Source: Lithospermum erythrorhizon
Taxonomy: Eukaryota; Streptophyta; Magnoliopsida; Boraginales; Boraginaceae
NCBI GenBank assembly: GCA_019722365.1
Contig: JADFUC010000188.1
Coordinates: 682,001 to 746,000 of the forward strand
Direction of reading: 5' to 3'
DNA: 64,000 bases
Shown here: in pieces, positions 26,440-38,031 of the stretch
Position numbering within the stretch: position 1 is the first letter of the stretch
Layout: each line of letters opens with the position of its first letter
Made by a program: the position numbers and the translations under genes
Notes under the pieces: model-generated
What the model saw: the letters and a program-made list of their open reading frames with translations, nothing else
Databases searched by the model: none
What the model was told of the DNA's origin: nothing

Positions 26440-27540
26440 TAATATATAACTTAGATTTGGTATTATTTAATATATTATCTTTATTTGGATATATTATCGT
26501 TAAAGAAATAATTGAAATGATTCTATTTAAATTATTAAAAGAGAAATATTCATGATAATATTACAAAGTAATATTGTATTCTAGCTTCTTTTTAATTATA
26601 TGATAAAAGTGTTATTTAATATTGAATATTCTTCAATGTATATGGATAGAGTACGACATTTTAGAGGTATTGAATAATATATGAATAAAAGCATTAGATG
26701 CATCATATTATTTAAATAATTGAAGACTTTATTATTTAACTCAAAACTTATCGATGATAATATTTCAAATTATCATATGCAAAATATATTATTTAACCTA
26801 AAAACTTTATCGATGAATTAAACACAGAATATTTCAATTAAAACACGCACGTTAGCACAATTTAAATCATGATAAACGCTAATTACTCAATTAAAGCACC
26901 GCTTAACACACAATTCTCAAAACCGCGATAAACGGCATTCATTTGAATTAAACGCAGATCGCTTACATAGAATTCTCAAACCGTGACAATAGCTGACGCA
27001 TTCGAATTAACGCGATACCATTTAACACAAGATTCAATTATGTTTCAGATCATTTTAGTATTAACGGAGTTATAAATAAATGTTAAGAGTATAGATTTAC
27101 TATCTAAGTATGATAAAATGAAGGGTTTAGTATTATTTGATAAATTTATCCTTCAAATTAATAAGTTTGGTATTATTTGATGATTTACAAATGACAACGA
27201 GGCATAAAGATAAGAAGATTAATGCTGACTCACTCAAATAATATATCATAAATACTAAATAACTTAGATTTTATTTAATATATTATCCTTATTTGATATA
27301 ATTCTTTTAATTATAAGGATAAAATTTGTTATTTAATATTGAATATTCTTCATCAAATGTAAATATTAAACAAATCAGATAATATGTTTAAGTAAATTAA
27401 AAGAATTTACATACAATCTTATTACTTTGTTATATAGCAACAAATATTATTCGTTTATCAATATATTATTTAACTCAAAACTTTTATCGATTTATAATAT
27501 TTCAAATTATAATACGAAATAAAGCTTATATTTAAGGATA
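26440..27540. repeat. Diverged direct duplication in AT-rich DNA
   Basis: Blocks at about 26449-26640 (TAACTTAGAT, TTTAATATATTATC, GTTATTTAATATTGAATATT) recur at about 27260-27350. The block at about 26716-26770 (TATTTAACTCAAAACTT, then TAATATTTCAAATTAT) recurs at about 27466-27515. The order is kept at about 750-810 bp spacing, which suggests either a segmental duplication or two ends of one old element. Confidence 0.5.
26847..27040. repeat. Degenerate tandem repeat, ~50-58 bp unit, ~3.5 copies
   Basis: The units have the form GCACGCTTAACACA-AATTCTCAAA-CCGYGATAAACG-CATTCATTTGAATTAAA, with drift. They are more GC-rich than the flanks. Confidence 0.55.
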
Positions 27541-30500
27541 TATTACTTTAACAAGAATAATGAATTAACGGTGAAATCTGTTCAAATTGGCCAGATTCGC
27601 TCTTTCTAATTTGGAGTGCTCCAAGATTCAAACTCACAACCAATTATTATTTTGAAATTCGACACAAAATGCTCTGTATGGCCAATGAATAGGGGCCCAG
27701 CACTAGCTTAACGAATTGGCCCGGTTCGTTAAGAGACCATGGGCCGGTCGAACATGTGACACGGGCCGGCCCGTTTCGTTAGACATTTTAGTACTAATGT
27801 AATCACTGAATCACATTCACAGTTGAAGAGTTGAAACTTGAGGTGCATGAGCCCAAGCCTTGAGGCAAACAAAAGAAGACTACTCAACTAGAGAAGAACA
27901 AGAGGCCCTTTTGATTCAGCCCGTCTTAAAAAATGTCAACACTCAACAAGCCTTAATTGTATGATCTTCATTCGAACAAGTATTTATTAGTTTCCCTAGT
28001 TGATTTACCTAGGTTTAGCAACAGGCCTAGTAATAATACGAGTAATATGAGTTGATTATTCTAATAAGAATCATATTAATACGAGTTAACATTTGATTAG
28101 TTCGTACTAGTGAAAAAAATATCTATTAGTTCATCAATATTCTGCTGAACATGGACATGCCTGTCTTTGAAAAAGCCCCTGCTGCCCGTGACAAATACAA
28201 GCAAATTGAGGGGATGCTAGATTATATATTATGTAAATCAGAATAAGTTAACTGCACCGAGCAATATAATGCAAAGTCAGTCATGTGTCTGCTTTTCTAC
28301 CACTATTCTTTTTCATTGTAGCCACATTTTTTTTTACGCTATTTTGTTTCAATTAAGATAAGATCCTATCAGAATTTTTCTTTTATCAGAAGCTGGAAGT
28401 TTTCTTTTTACTTTAAGGTTTTTTAATTCAATACAATGTCCTATTTTATTTAAATAAAATTACTGCTCATCATTCTAATGTAAACCTCATTTGAAACGAG
28501 ATGTACTCGAACACGGCTATCAAGCCCTTCCAACTCTACAATAATATTCCTAGTGAAAAGTGAAAACAATATATCTTTTGTCTTGTAGGTACGAAATACA
28601 TTGTCGAGTTGCAAAGTTTATTAGCTTGGTACTACTGATTACCTTCCAATATTGTCGGGTTTTAAATTTTGATGAGTTGATCTTTTAAGTAGTAAATTCA
28701 AATATTTTTTAAGATGTGTGATATTTTGTGAAAATATAATACTTTCAATATATTTTATTATTAATATGATAATTTTGATTCAAATTATAATTACGTACTT
28801 ATCAATTAAGATCATCAAATAGTTTGTTACGTTTGTCTATTTAAAAAATTAACTAAACAGTCATTTTGGAGATGGAGGTAGTATTAAATTTTTAAAAGTA
28901 AAATCTGTTACATCATTCTTATCTACATCTAACATCCCATGTATAAATTTAAAGCTATTGAGAAAGTAAAGAAAGGGGTTATGTTATCAGAAATGAGAAG
29001 TGAAAACAAAAATTCTAAAGATCATAATACTTCATTTAGGTTATTTAGGTATAGAAAATCTTTTAGCAAATGTATTTAGGTGTAGCTGTACTGTTATAGC
29101 TTTTATTCAAGTGCTTTCATCTCGATTCTTTTAATGATTAATTTTTTGGTTATGCTTTCAATATGAATCGCTTTCTACGAGTCTAGTCTCCAAGATAGAA
29201 TTTAATTATTAGATGCATATCAGATGTAATTTCTAATTTTTATCGTTTGAGAAAAAAGAAAATCTTCGTTTTTGCTGTTTTGTTGACAATTACAAAAGAA
29301 AAAAGAAAAAGGACCACTGGAAGCCTAGAATTCCATTTATCGCCAAAAATATGAAGCAACTAATAACATGGATGTGTAATGAGCTAAGAATATTGAATAA
29401 TGGTTTTTCTGAGGGCCAGTCAACTGGGTGGCGTGCCGTTTGCTTAATATCGAATGTCATAAATTGGCATTTCATCATATACAAAAATAAAAGCTTGAAA
29501 GAGTTTGACACTTTAATTATGACAAGTCCCCTTTACCACCCCTCGTCTCACATGCAGAGCTATTTATCACCACACCTACCGGTCACGCTTACTCTTCCTC
29601 AATCATTAATTTCCTCATAAATCTCCAACACAAGTTACTATCACATCATCATCAACTTCTCAAGGTAAAATCCATACTAATTGATTGTACATATTTAAGA
29701 TTTGACTAGTTTATACTGAGTAATGCATAATTGATCGTACATACATGTTTAAGATTTGACTACTTTTTAATCGATAATTGATTGTACATGTTTAAGATTT
29801 GATTACTTTGTTATTGGGGACGGATGCAAGTGAATTGAAGTGATTGTTCAAAATATATACTAAAAAGCAAAATAATTTTCATTAATTGTGGAGAAAAGCT
29901 ACAACAATTAATAAATGTGGAGCTGTTAAGGTTTAAACCACCAACCGAAATTTCATTGATTTTTGGGTTGCCCATATCAACCACTATGAATTTCAACTAG
30001 GTTCCGCTACGCCTGTTCGGCTCGATGATTTTAAGTACAGGGCCTCATCCATCTGTGGGGCCCCACAACCCATAAGTCAACATGCAAGAAAATAAAATAA
30101 AAATTTAAAACAATAAAAGAGGAATCAAACAGTAGGACGAAGCAACAGAAGATAAGAAATTGGACCAGTGAAGCTTTATGCTTTATATCATATATCTATT
30201 GTCTAATACCCAATTCCAATCGATATTATTATTTAAAATTGAATTTAATTGTCCAGTTTTTCATCAATTAGATATTTGATGTGAATACTTCAGTTAAATT
30301 TTTTGTTTTCATGATATTTTCTTAATTTTATATTTTAATTATGCATAATTTTGAGATATTAAATATTATGAATACTAACAAAGGTGCATCCATTTATTTC
30401 TTATTATGAGACGTATTAATTAGGAAGCTCTCATTATTTGGAAGAAAAAAAATTCAAGTTGTTTCAATCCATATCTATTATTTTGTCATCATTAATATAA

Positions 30501-30779
30501 AAGCTTACGCCGCTTTCGTAATCCAAGATACCATTCTCGATATGAAAAGCCGTAGCAAGAAAAGTTAGTATCAAGAAATAAAACTTCAAAAAGTTTGTTT
30601 CGACAGTTTTTTAAATTTATATGGTTATTAATTTTACACACAATAAAATTATTTAATAAGTGCCTCATCTTTTTATCTAAGAATGCGATTCTCGCTATTT
30701 AGACGGCATCAGCTTGAACGATCCTAGTTTTCGTTCTATCGTTAACTTATGCATTAATTCACTAACCTCGAATTCTAAC
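27541..30779. other. Intergenic region, no supported gene
   Basis: No domain-bearing frame is seen on either strand. GC-rich patches at about 27690-27780 (repeated GGGCCGG and GGCCCGGTT words) and 30040-30075 (CAGGGCCTC and GGGGCCCCAC) look like hAT-type element debris, but no paired ends with a target duplication were found. A pyrimidine-rich leader-like stretch at 29570-29664 ends CTTCTCAAG before GTAAAA. It has no recognisable downstream coding exon. Confidence 0.4.
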
Positions 30780-30885
30780 TCTTTTTTTTCTCGTATGGTA
30801 ACGCTTTTATAAGACCCTTCATGGATCGAACTCCAAGACTCCTCATACGGGGCGCCAATATAACCATTGCGCTAAAGTTCCTTGG
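30780..30885 (-). mobile_element. SINE-like tRNA-derived retroposon relic
   Basis: Read on the minus strand there is a Pol III A-box-like segment TAGCGCAATGGTTA (30861-30874) and, 26 bp later, a B-box-like segment GGAGTTCGATCC (30823-30834), close to tRNA spacing. The unit ends in an A-rich tail with GAGAAAAAAAAGAG (30779-30792). It does not fold as a full tRNA by eye, which argues for a SINE head. Confidence 0.5.
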
Positions 30886-31503
30886 TTCACGTTTTCTTCT
30901 CTTTATATTAGGTGAAATGACAAGATTATTCTTGAAAATTTGCAACGTGATGGACATGTAAGAACCATGTATGTAACCTAAGGGGAAAAAAATTTAAAAG
31001 TTGTATCAAAGTAATTAAATCTTAAATATCATCTATTAAATCTTAATTCCCAACAACAAAGATGTAACATTGCCATTTTGCCATTTTCTATATTCCAACA
31101 TTCGATATTTATTTTTGCAACTGGCCTCTTCTCATCTAACGTTCTAGACACCTTCTATTCGATGCCCTGAGAAGGACGATTCATTAATTATTTTGAATGA
31201 AATACTCCGTATTATACTAGAAAAAAATGTGCTCCGTAATTCATTTTGAATGAAATAGGGAAATATTCAAAATTTCAACTTTGGTGAGCTGAAATAATCA
31301 TTGCTCATTGACCCGTCTCTCTCCAACGTCAATAAATTGTTAATTACTCCATATACTCAATTGACTCAAAAAGACTAAAACAATAAATCCACTAAACATG
31401 CACAACTTAATTATTTTAGTAAGTACTAAACAAGTTTACTAAATCATAATGACATGAAGCAACAAAATAAAATAAAAAATAAATTATAATGACATGAACG
31501 AAA

Positions 31504-32655
31504 TTATGCATCATTTCTAACACTTATTGAACCATCTAATGAAATTTGTTTTAGCCATTCAAATGTACGATTACGTGAAATAGATTGTTTTCTTTCTTGT
31601 TGTTGCTTGGTTCCTTTCCTTTCTTCATGTGTAAATGTATATTTTGCACTGATACTTCTCTCAATCGTTCCTTCGGAATCAATCTCCTTCTTATCATAGG
31701 AGTTAGGTTGCGTACTGTCGGACCTCCCCTTATTATGTTTAGACTGAAATTTATTTGAAAATATTGGGGCATGTTGACGTTGACTTATGTGCATTGTACC
31801 TATTCTTGATGGAATTGTATCAACTGCATTTGAAGAACATTTACAACTGCCAAACAATGTTCCATTTACCTCAAAAATTCCCTGTTTCTTCTTCTTCTCG
31901 GACTTAGACCTCGTATAATTATCATAATCATTGATACTGTGGCTTCCAAAACTTTTGCTTTTTTGGAAACTCTTGTTGTTGTTGATTGATCTGTGTTTTA
32001 GATCCTCCAAAACAATTTCTGGGGTTGTCACTATTCCCAATCTGAAAAGACTCCACACTGTTGATTTCTGATTGGAATTTGGCATGCCCTGGTTCTTGAT
32101 TCTTGAAATTTTCACTTGGGGTTTTGGACTTGGATGTGAACTGAAATTGTTATGTATTCTTGGTTTGTACATTGGGGTAGTTACTGAAGATCTGCCCCCA
32201 TATGTAGAGCTGCTTGTGGTGGTAGTGGAGGATTTTTGGCTACTGCTTCTGCTGGTGAAACCACTTGAATTGTAAGAACTCATTGATTCAGACCTTGAAA
32301 GACACCTTCTTGAGGTGGTGCTACTACTTCTTGATGTTGATGATATTAAACCGGTTTCGGAGCTTATAGAGTGGCGAAATGGAAGAATTTGGCCCTGGAA
32401 AAATACTTGATCAGCAGAACACATCTCTGATTCTGTTGAGAATGAGCAAAAATCAAACTCATTATTATCCTGGAATGTTTTATTCTCTTGTTGACTGTCT
32501 CTTTTTGGTTGTCTACTTTCTTTTTTAATAGGGAGATCACATAATGATAATGCTTCTTCTTCATCTTCTTGTTCCCCATTCTCTGTTTCTTCAACTTCTG
32601 TTTGATTTGAGTTTGAAAGCAACATTTCCTCGACAATTTTGTCATTATTTTCCAT
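31504..32655 (-). CDS. Serine-rich plant-specific protein of unknown function
   Basis: A single uninterrupted frame encodes 383 residues from ATG at 32655 (MENNDKIVEEMLL). The upstream in-frame codons have no ATG. It has an acidic N-terminus, then FDFCSFSTESEMCSADQVFF followed by QGQILPFRHS (about residues 67-96). That motif is also found in membrane-associated kinase regulator-like and DUF1645-like plant proteins. A long Ser/Thr/Arg-rich low-complexity stretch (about 100-170) follows, then a conserved-looking WSLFRLGIVTTPEIVLEDLK motif (about 205-224), and a CKCSS cluster. The C-terminus is basic and polar. No catalytic domain or membrane span is visible. I recall Arabidopsis serine-rich proteins with a similar LFRLG-TPEIEL segment, but I cannot fix an orthologue. 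Location and role are unknown. Confidence 0.75.
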   Translation of the reverse strand: MENNDKIVEEMLLSNSNQTEVEETENGEQEDEEEALSLCDLPIKKESRQPKRDSQQENKTFQDNNEFDFCSFSTESEMCSADQVFFQGQILPFRHSISSETGLISSTSRSSSTTSRRCLSRSESMSSYNSSGFTSRSSSQKSSTTTTSSSTYGGRSSVTTPMYKPRIHNNFSSHPSPKPQVKISRIKNQGMPNSNQKSTVWSLFRLGIVTTPEIVLEDLKHRSINNNKSFQKSKSFGSHSINDYDNYTRSKSEKKKKQGIFEVNGTLFGSCKCSSNAVDTIPSRIGTMHISQRQHAPIFSNKFQSKHNKGRSDSTQPNSYDKKEIDSEGTIERSISAKYTFTHEERKGTKQQQERKQSISRNRTFEWLKQISLDGSISVRNDA

Positions 32656-32755
32656 GTTTGGCTTTGAAGATGTCAAAAAGGGCTTATTTTGGTTTGAAAA
32701 TAGTTATAGCAAAATGCAAAATGGTTTATGTGAGTGATGGTTATTATAGAGCCGG

Positions 32756-32764
32756 AAATATATA
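32756..32764 (-). promoter_or_regulatory. Candidate TATA box of the serine-rich gene
   Basis: TATATATTT on the minus strand, in the context CGCCTATATATTTCC, lies about 100 bp upstream of the ATG at 32655, a normal plant core-promoter distance. Confidence 0.5.
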
Positions 32765-33381
32765 GGCGTGACAATTGAATAGTAGTTGTGCTTTGTTAGT
32801 GCCCTTAATGGCTAGATATAGAGACAAGTGGAACAAAAGGAGAGTAAAGCTACAACTAAATAGAGCTTAGAGGCCAATTAGAATAATATGGTAAAAATAT
32901 ATGAGGAGGATTTCAATGCAGGCGGATACATCATACATGAGCTTAAAATGATGTTCTTTAGTTGTGTGAGAGTCAAGGGAACTAGAGGCTAACCAGCCGG
33001 CCCTTTTGGCTCCATCTTGTTCTCCTCCATACTTTTGGGTGGAGCGGTGGGGGCCGTTTCTATACTCCACTTTTTGGGTAAATTGGGACAGTTTCTATAG
33101 ACTATAGTCATTACTTGATATGATTACGATTCACAAAATTTGATTGATTTTATTCATATAATTAATATGAAATATGAATCTTTTTTTCAAAAGTCAAGTT
33201 TCTAGGAATTTCATTTAAGAGTTCCGGCTTTAAGTAATTGTATATGTGATGGGTGATTTTATGAGAAATTTCCAGGGAATCCATGAGTGGAGACAAATGC
33301 CGTTAGGCAAATATGGTGATTTGTAAGATCAGATTATCATATTTAATAAACCATCAATTTCGGGATTTTGGATGGGGTATA

Positions 33382-33659
33382 TATTCGTCCGTCCCTATTT
33401 AGTTGATCATATAATAATAAAAAATTATTTCATTTTATTTGATCGTTTATATTTTCAATACAACTTTTTGCTTTGAACTTTTAAAAAACATTCAACATCA
33501 TTACTTTGTCTTCCAATATTCTTCTTTTCATTGGTTGATAGTTTCATCTCCCCTTGAAAATAGTAAAATAAATTAGTTATTTAACATACTTTTTAGTTAC
33601 ATAATTAAATAAAAGTACTTTTTAGTTACATGATTAAATAATTAGGGACGGAGGAAGTA
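33382..33659. mobile_element. Stowaway-type MITE (CTCCGTCCCT ends)
   Basis: The left end reads TATTCGTCCGTCCCTATTTA and the right end AATTAGGGACGGAGGAAGTA, inverted copies of the common Tc1/mariner Stowaway terminus with a TA target. It is about 278 bp and non-coding. Confidence 0.7.
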
Positions 33660-33950
33660 TTATATAGATATACTCCTATGTGTTAGTAATGTGCATAAAC
33701 TTGGATAGTTGGATGGGGTCTAGAAATGTGGATTAGGAATTCCCGATAAAAATTAGTAATTTCGGTTTTTTAGTTGTCATCCTAACAAAAAAAATATCTT
33801 AAAATACTTGTTATTTTGAAATTCTAATGCAACATTTGATTCATTTTTACTTTTAAGTCCCTATTTAATGTATATGTAATAAAGCTTCTAATACAAATAT
33901 ATTTATTATTGTTGTTTGATTCATTAATTAGGGATATATATGTAAAATGC

Positions 33951-34176
33951 TAATTCTTCCATTTCAAAATTAATTGACGCTCGAATTCCGTGTCAAGGAA
34001 ATTACTTTTATTACTAATCTAAAAAATATAAATCGATATCATTGGATTCGTTTTAAAAAATATTTTCATAATATTATTTTATTATAATTTTTTATAATGT
34101 ATATAAGAAGTAATTAATGATTAAAGTTGTGTATTGAAAAATGAGAAAGTCAATTAATTTAAAATGGAGGTAATAC
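33951..34176. mobile_element. Second Stowaway-like MITE
   Basis: The left end has CTTCCATTTCAAAATTAATTGAC and the right end GTCAATTAATTTAAAATGGAGG, an inverted pair with small gaps, bordered by TA. It is non-coding. Confidence 0.6.
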
Positions 34177-34987
34177 TATTAATTATTAATTGATTCTTAA
34201 TTATCGTGAAAATTGATAGGATAGACAACTAGTACCAAGTATTTAGTAATGATGTAAATGCTATCTAATCAATGACGCGAATATATAAATTAAACAAAAA
34301 TGTTCATTGCTTGTAAACATGAAGCTTTGAATATCTATGCGAGAAATAATTGCTTTTCCATTTATAATTTACTTTTTCTATATCACTTTGCGCGCCAATG
34401 GGACAAAGAATGGCTTCGTTTCTTCTTCATATATTGATCAACTAATAACTTCTTCAAGAATTAAGTTTTAGGCCAGGGTATGCATTGCATTTAATGTTAA
34501 AAAGATCTTCAAAAGGAGATCACTTGTAAACCATTCTCCCATAAAGATTATTGTTGCAAACTATAAAACGGGATACATCAAAAGAGGCTTTAAAAGGAGG
34601 TAAATGATCTTCTCTCTATTTAATGTAATGATTTAATCAATACGGAGTATTTGATAATACCAATTTGCACATATATATGGGGGGGAAATGAACTTGGATT
34701 TGCGTTGTATTTCAAATTTGAAGTGACCCGGTCGACGCATGCTTACATTAGCATGCATTTCACGTATTTTAAATTAAATATTTTTCGAGTAAAACGTTTT
34801 TAAGTTGATAAAAGCTGCATTGTCTTTTGGCTTGATTAAAATGTTAAAAGTATTCAACCATTGAAAATGACCCTAATTTCATGCGCATAAAGAATCTAGA
34901 TAGTGCGTCCTAAATTAGTATCCAATATTCAAAAAATGTAGAAGGCAGAATTTTAAACTTTTTATAGGCATGAGGTGGGGTTACCCC

Positions 34988-35158
34988 TAATAAGATTCAT
35001 TTGTAGAGGTCACTTACTCACTTGTACATTTGAATTGGGTTCCAAGTAGGAAAAGCGTCTAGCCATCCCACTATACTAAGATGGGCAATGTATAAGAGAT
35101 GAAAGACAATCAATATGTCCACAATAAGTTAATAAGATTCATTTGTAGAGGTCACTTG
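34988..35158. repeat. Direct repeat, ~28 bp, spaced 142 bp
   Basis: TAATAAGATTCATTTGTAGA and the following GGTCACTT occur at 34988 and again at 35130. No element structure is evident between them. Confidence 0.7.
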
Positions 35159-35318
35159 TCATTTGTCAAAATTATGGTTTATTCGTGACTTTTGCAAATT
35201 CAAGACTCAAGGGCACAAGCATAAACAACGCACTAGAGAATTAGTACCCAGTCATGATTATGTCATGTTCCTGTACCATAACTAGAATTGTGCATGAAGT
35301 TAAGCTGCATTGCCATCA

Positions 35319-35700
35319 TTGATACGGTTCGAATCGAATCGACTGGACCAAATATTACCGAATATTCAATTTTTTTACATTATTTGAATTTATTCGAGTA
35401 CCTAATATGAAAAATCTATCCGTATTCGTTCGGTCCGTTATATACAATATCCGTGACTGTATTCGAGCATTCAAGAGGATTTTTTCGAATCCAAATATTC
35501 GAATATTCGGTTTCAGATTTGTATATTTATTGTTATAAGTTCAAGCATTCCATTCTTTTTATTTTCGGTTTAAGATCCGAATTTGTTATTGGTACTAAAT
35601 TGCATTTCTGTATTCGATCGGATTCCTATTTGGATATTCGAATACTTCGTGTATTCATCAATATTCTTCGATAACATGACATTTAGTTTACTGAATTGTT
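35319..35700. mobile_element. TTCGAA-rich dispersed element, copy 2
   Basis: This segment is dense in TTCGAAT, ATATTCGAATATTC and CGTATTCG words, like those at 18537 and 39395. Terminal repeats are not clear. Short frames crossing it reflect the repeat, not a gene. Confidence 0.4.
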
Positions 35701-36344
35701 CGAAAGCTTAACAATTAGTAGAACAAATATTCATTTCTTAACCAAAACACAAAGAACAAAGAACAAGCTAAATCAATCAAATTCTTATTTTTATTCATCA
35801 GTATTCAACTATTCACTAATAACGAAATTAATAAAAAAGATTCATACAAAAATCAAGAACAAGAACAAGCTAAATTGAAATGAAATCCAAAATATAGAAA
35901 TTCAAAATCAAATTATAAAAAATATTCATAGAAAAACTGGCTATGCATATTGAAATTCATAATTCCTTGAACCAAGAACAAACTAAATTTCTTGAAGCTC
36001 CTTCAAAAATATGAAAATCGATTTGAAATCAATTAATATCATCGAGGAACTTAAATGATCTAAAATCGCAATTTCGTTGATGGATAATGAATAAGAGAAT
36101 GGTTTTGCGGGCAGGGGAGCGAGAGGCTAATCGGTAAGATGATGCGTAGTTAAAAGAAAGATGAAAGGCTTCTACGTAACGGTGCTATTTATAGTTCAAG
36201 AATCGTTTCGATTTATTTTAATTGACATTTTCATTTTTTCGTGTTAAACTTTCAATATTAATTACTTATTTTTAACTTTTATCACCAATTACTTATTAAA
36301 TTTAGATAATCTTAATTGATTTAAATTTGTGATTATATAAAAAA

Positions 36345-36435
36345 TACTCCCTCCATCCCACAAAGATTGGGTCTTACTCGAATTTTCATTTTTCATAGTT
36401 GAACTTTGACCGTAGATATTTTTGTTTGTGTTTTA
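36345..36435. mobile_element. Stowaway-type terminus (CTCCCTCCATCCCA)
   Basis: TACTCCCTCCATCCCACAAA at 36345 matches a plant Stowaway terminus. It is followed by the usual TTGACCGT-like segment. The other end is lost or has run into the tandem array. Confidence 0.5.
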
Positions 36436-36479
36436 TAATATTTTAAGAAAAATATATCAATAAAAAATAAAATTATATA

Positions 36480-37730
36480 TATTATCCTAACAATATTATG
36501 AGATTCGATTAATCTACTATACGAGTAATGTAGTACTACAATATTCTATTATAGATGTAATGTAGTTATACACTCATATAACTATATATATTGCCTCCTA
36601 CAACTAACCCAGAAAATGAACGTAGAATAGCTTAAATGTCGCACCTTAGCCTCTTTCATACCAAGGCCCGAGTCACGCAAGCATAGACATCATATCGCGG
36701 CTTAAAGGAAAGCCTCATCCCCATCACTGGCGATATCCTACCCATTCACCTCCGTAACTTCACAAGGGACCTCATAAATGCTACGCTTTCACTTTTTTAT
36801 ATAACTATATATATTATCCTAACAATTCAATTTGATGTATTTATGATTATCATTAATTATATTCAATTGTACTTTATAATTATAGTATCACGATCTTATG
36901 ACTTATGAGATCGGTTAATCTACTATACAAGTAATGTGAAGAAGATAACATTCTAATATACGAGTAACATAAATATATCGGGATATAACTATGTAAAATA
37001 TCATAACATTCAATTTGAAGTATTTATGATTATCATTAATTTTATTCAATGTTACTTTTATAATTAAAGTATCACGATCTAATGAGATTCGATTAATCTA
37101 CTATACAACTAATGTAGTAGCATAATATTCTACTATACGAGTAATGTAGCTATATACTGATATAACTACATAAAATATCATAACATTCAATTTGAAGTAT
37201 TTATGATTATCATTAATTATATTCAATGTTACTTTATAATTATAGGATGATATTATGAGATTCTATTATTGTATTACTAGTCTATATTGCTCGTGATATT
37301 AAAACATTTATAATAGGCTATTATACTCGTATAATATCGAATGTCATAATATTTTTATACTTTAATGTACAATCTACATAATATTACTTTATACATTATT
37401 CAATTTCATAAATATATAAATTCTACTACACGAGTAATGTAGTTATATACTGATTAACTACATAAATTAACTTAAAAAGTCAATTTGATTTATTTATGAT
37501 TATAATTGATTATACTGAATATTACTTTATAATTATAGAATGATATATGAGATTCGATTAATCTAATGTACGAGTAATGTAGTAATAGTACAATACTCTA
37601 TTATACGAGCAATGTAGTTATACACTCATAAAACTATATAAATTTTATAAATATTCAATTTTATGTATTTATGATTATCAATAATTATATTTAATTATAC
37701 TTTATAATTATAGGATCATGTATAATTTTA
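36480..37730. repeat. Satellite-like tandem array, ~175-bp monomer
   Basis: Monomers begin TCGATTAATCTACTATACGA and contain GAGTAATGTAGT twice, then TTCAATTTGA-GTATTTATGATTATCA, ATTCAATGTTACTTTATAATTATAG and end near ATGAGAT. Starts lie at about 36505, 36911, 37089, 37262 and 37554 (spacing 406, 178, 173, 292). The two long spacings hold extra sequence, including a GC-richer insert at about 36602-36790 (starts CTACAACTAACCCAG). The 5-6 copies have diverged. Further fragments lie near 38065 and 38565. Confidence 0.75.
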
Positions 37731-37841
37731 CTATAAGAGTATAATACGGAGTATATGACATTAATTGACATTTTTTACCCTAAAAAAATATGGAGTATAA
37801 GAGTATAATACGGAGTATACTAAAAAAATAAGTTTTTTTTA

Positions 37842-38031
37842 TAGTTGTCGTTTTAGCATAATAAATAGTTTATTTACATTTTCAATTTACTTCGAATTAC
37901 TTTTTCGAAATAAACAACCAACCAATGATATTGTTTAAATTGGACATCATTCTCATATTTTAAATGCACTTTTTGACTAATTTTTCTTTTCTTTTTAATC
38001 TATGCTAAGAAAGTTGCTAAAACGACAACTA
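37842..38031. mobile_element. 190-bp MITE with perfect 17-bp terminal inverted repeats
   Basis: It begins TAGTTGTCGTTTTAGCA and ends TGCTAAAACGACAACTA, exact inverse complements, compatible with a TA target. It is non-coding. One end of the same family is also present at about 16082 inside the hAT element. Confidence 0.85.

Noticed and set aside
29351..29620. 89-residue frame as a gene
   Set aside because: No recognisable domain. Its right part looks like an untranslated leader, but no coding exon follows.
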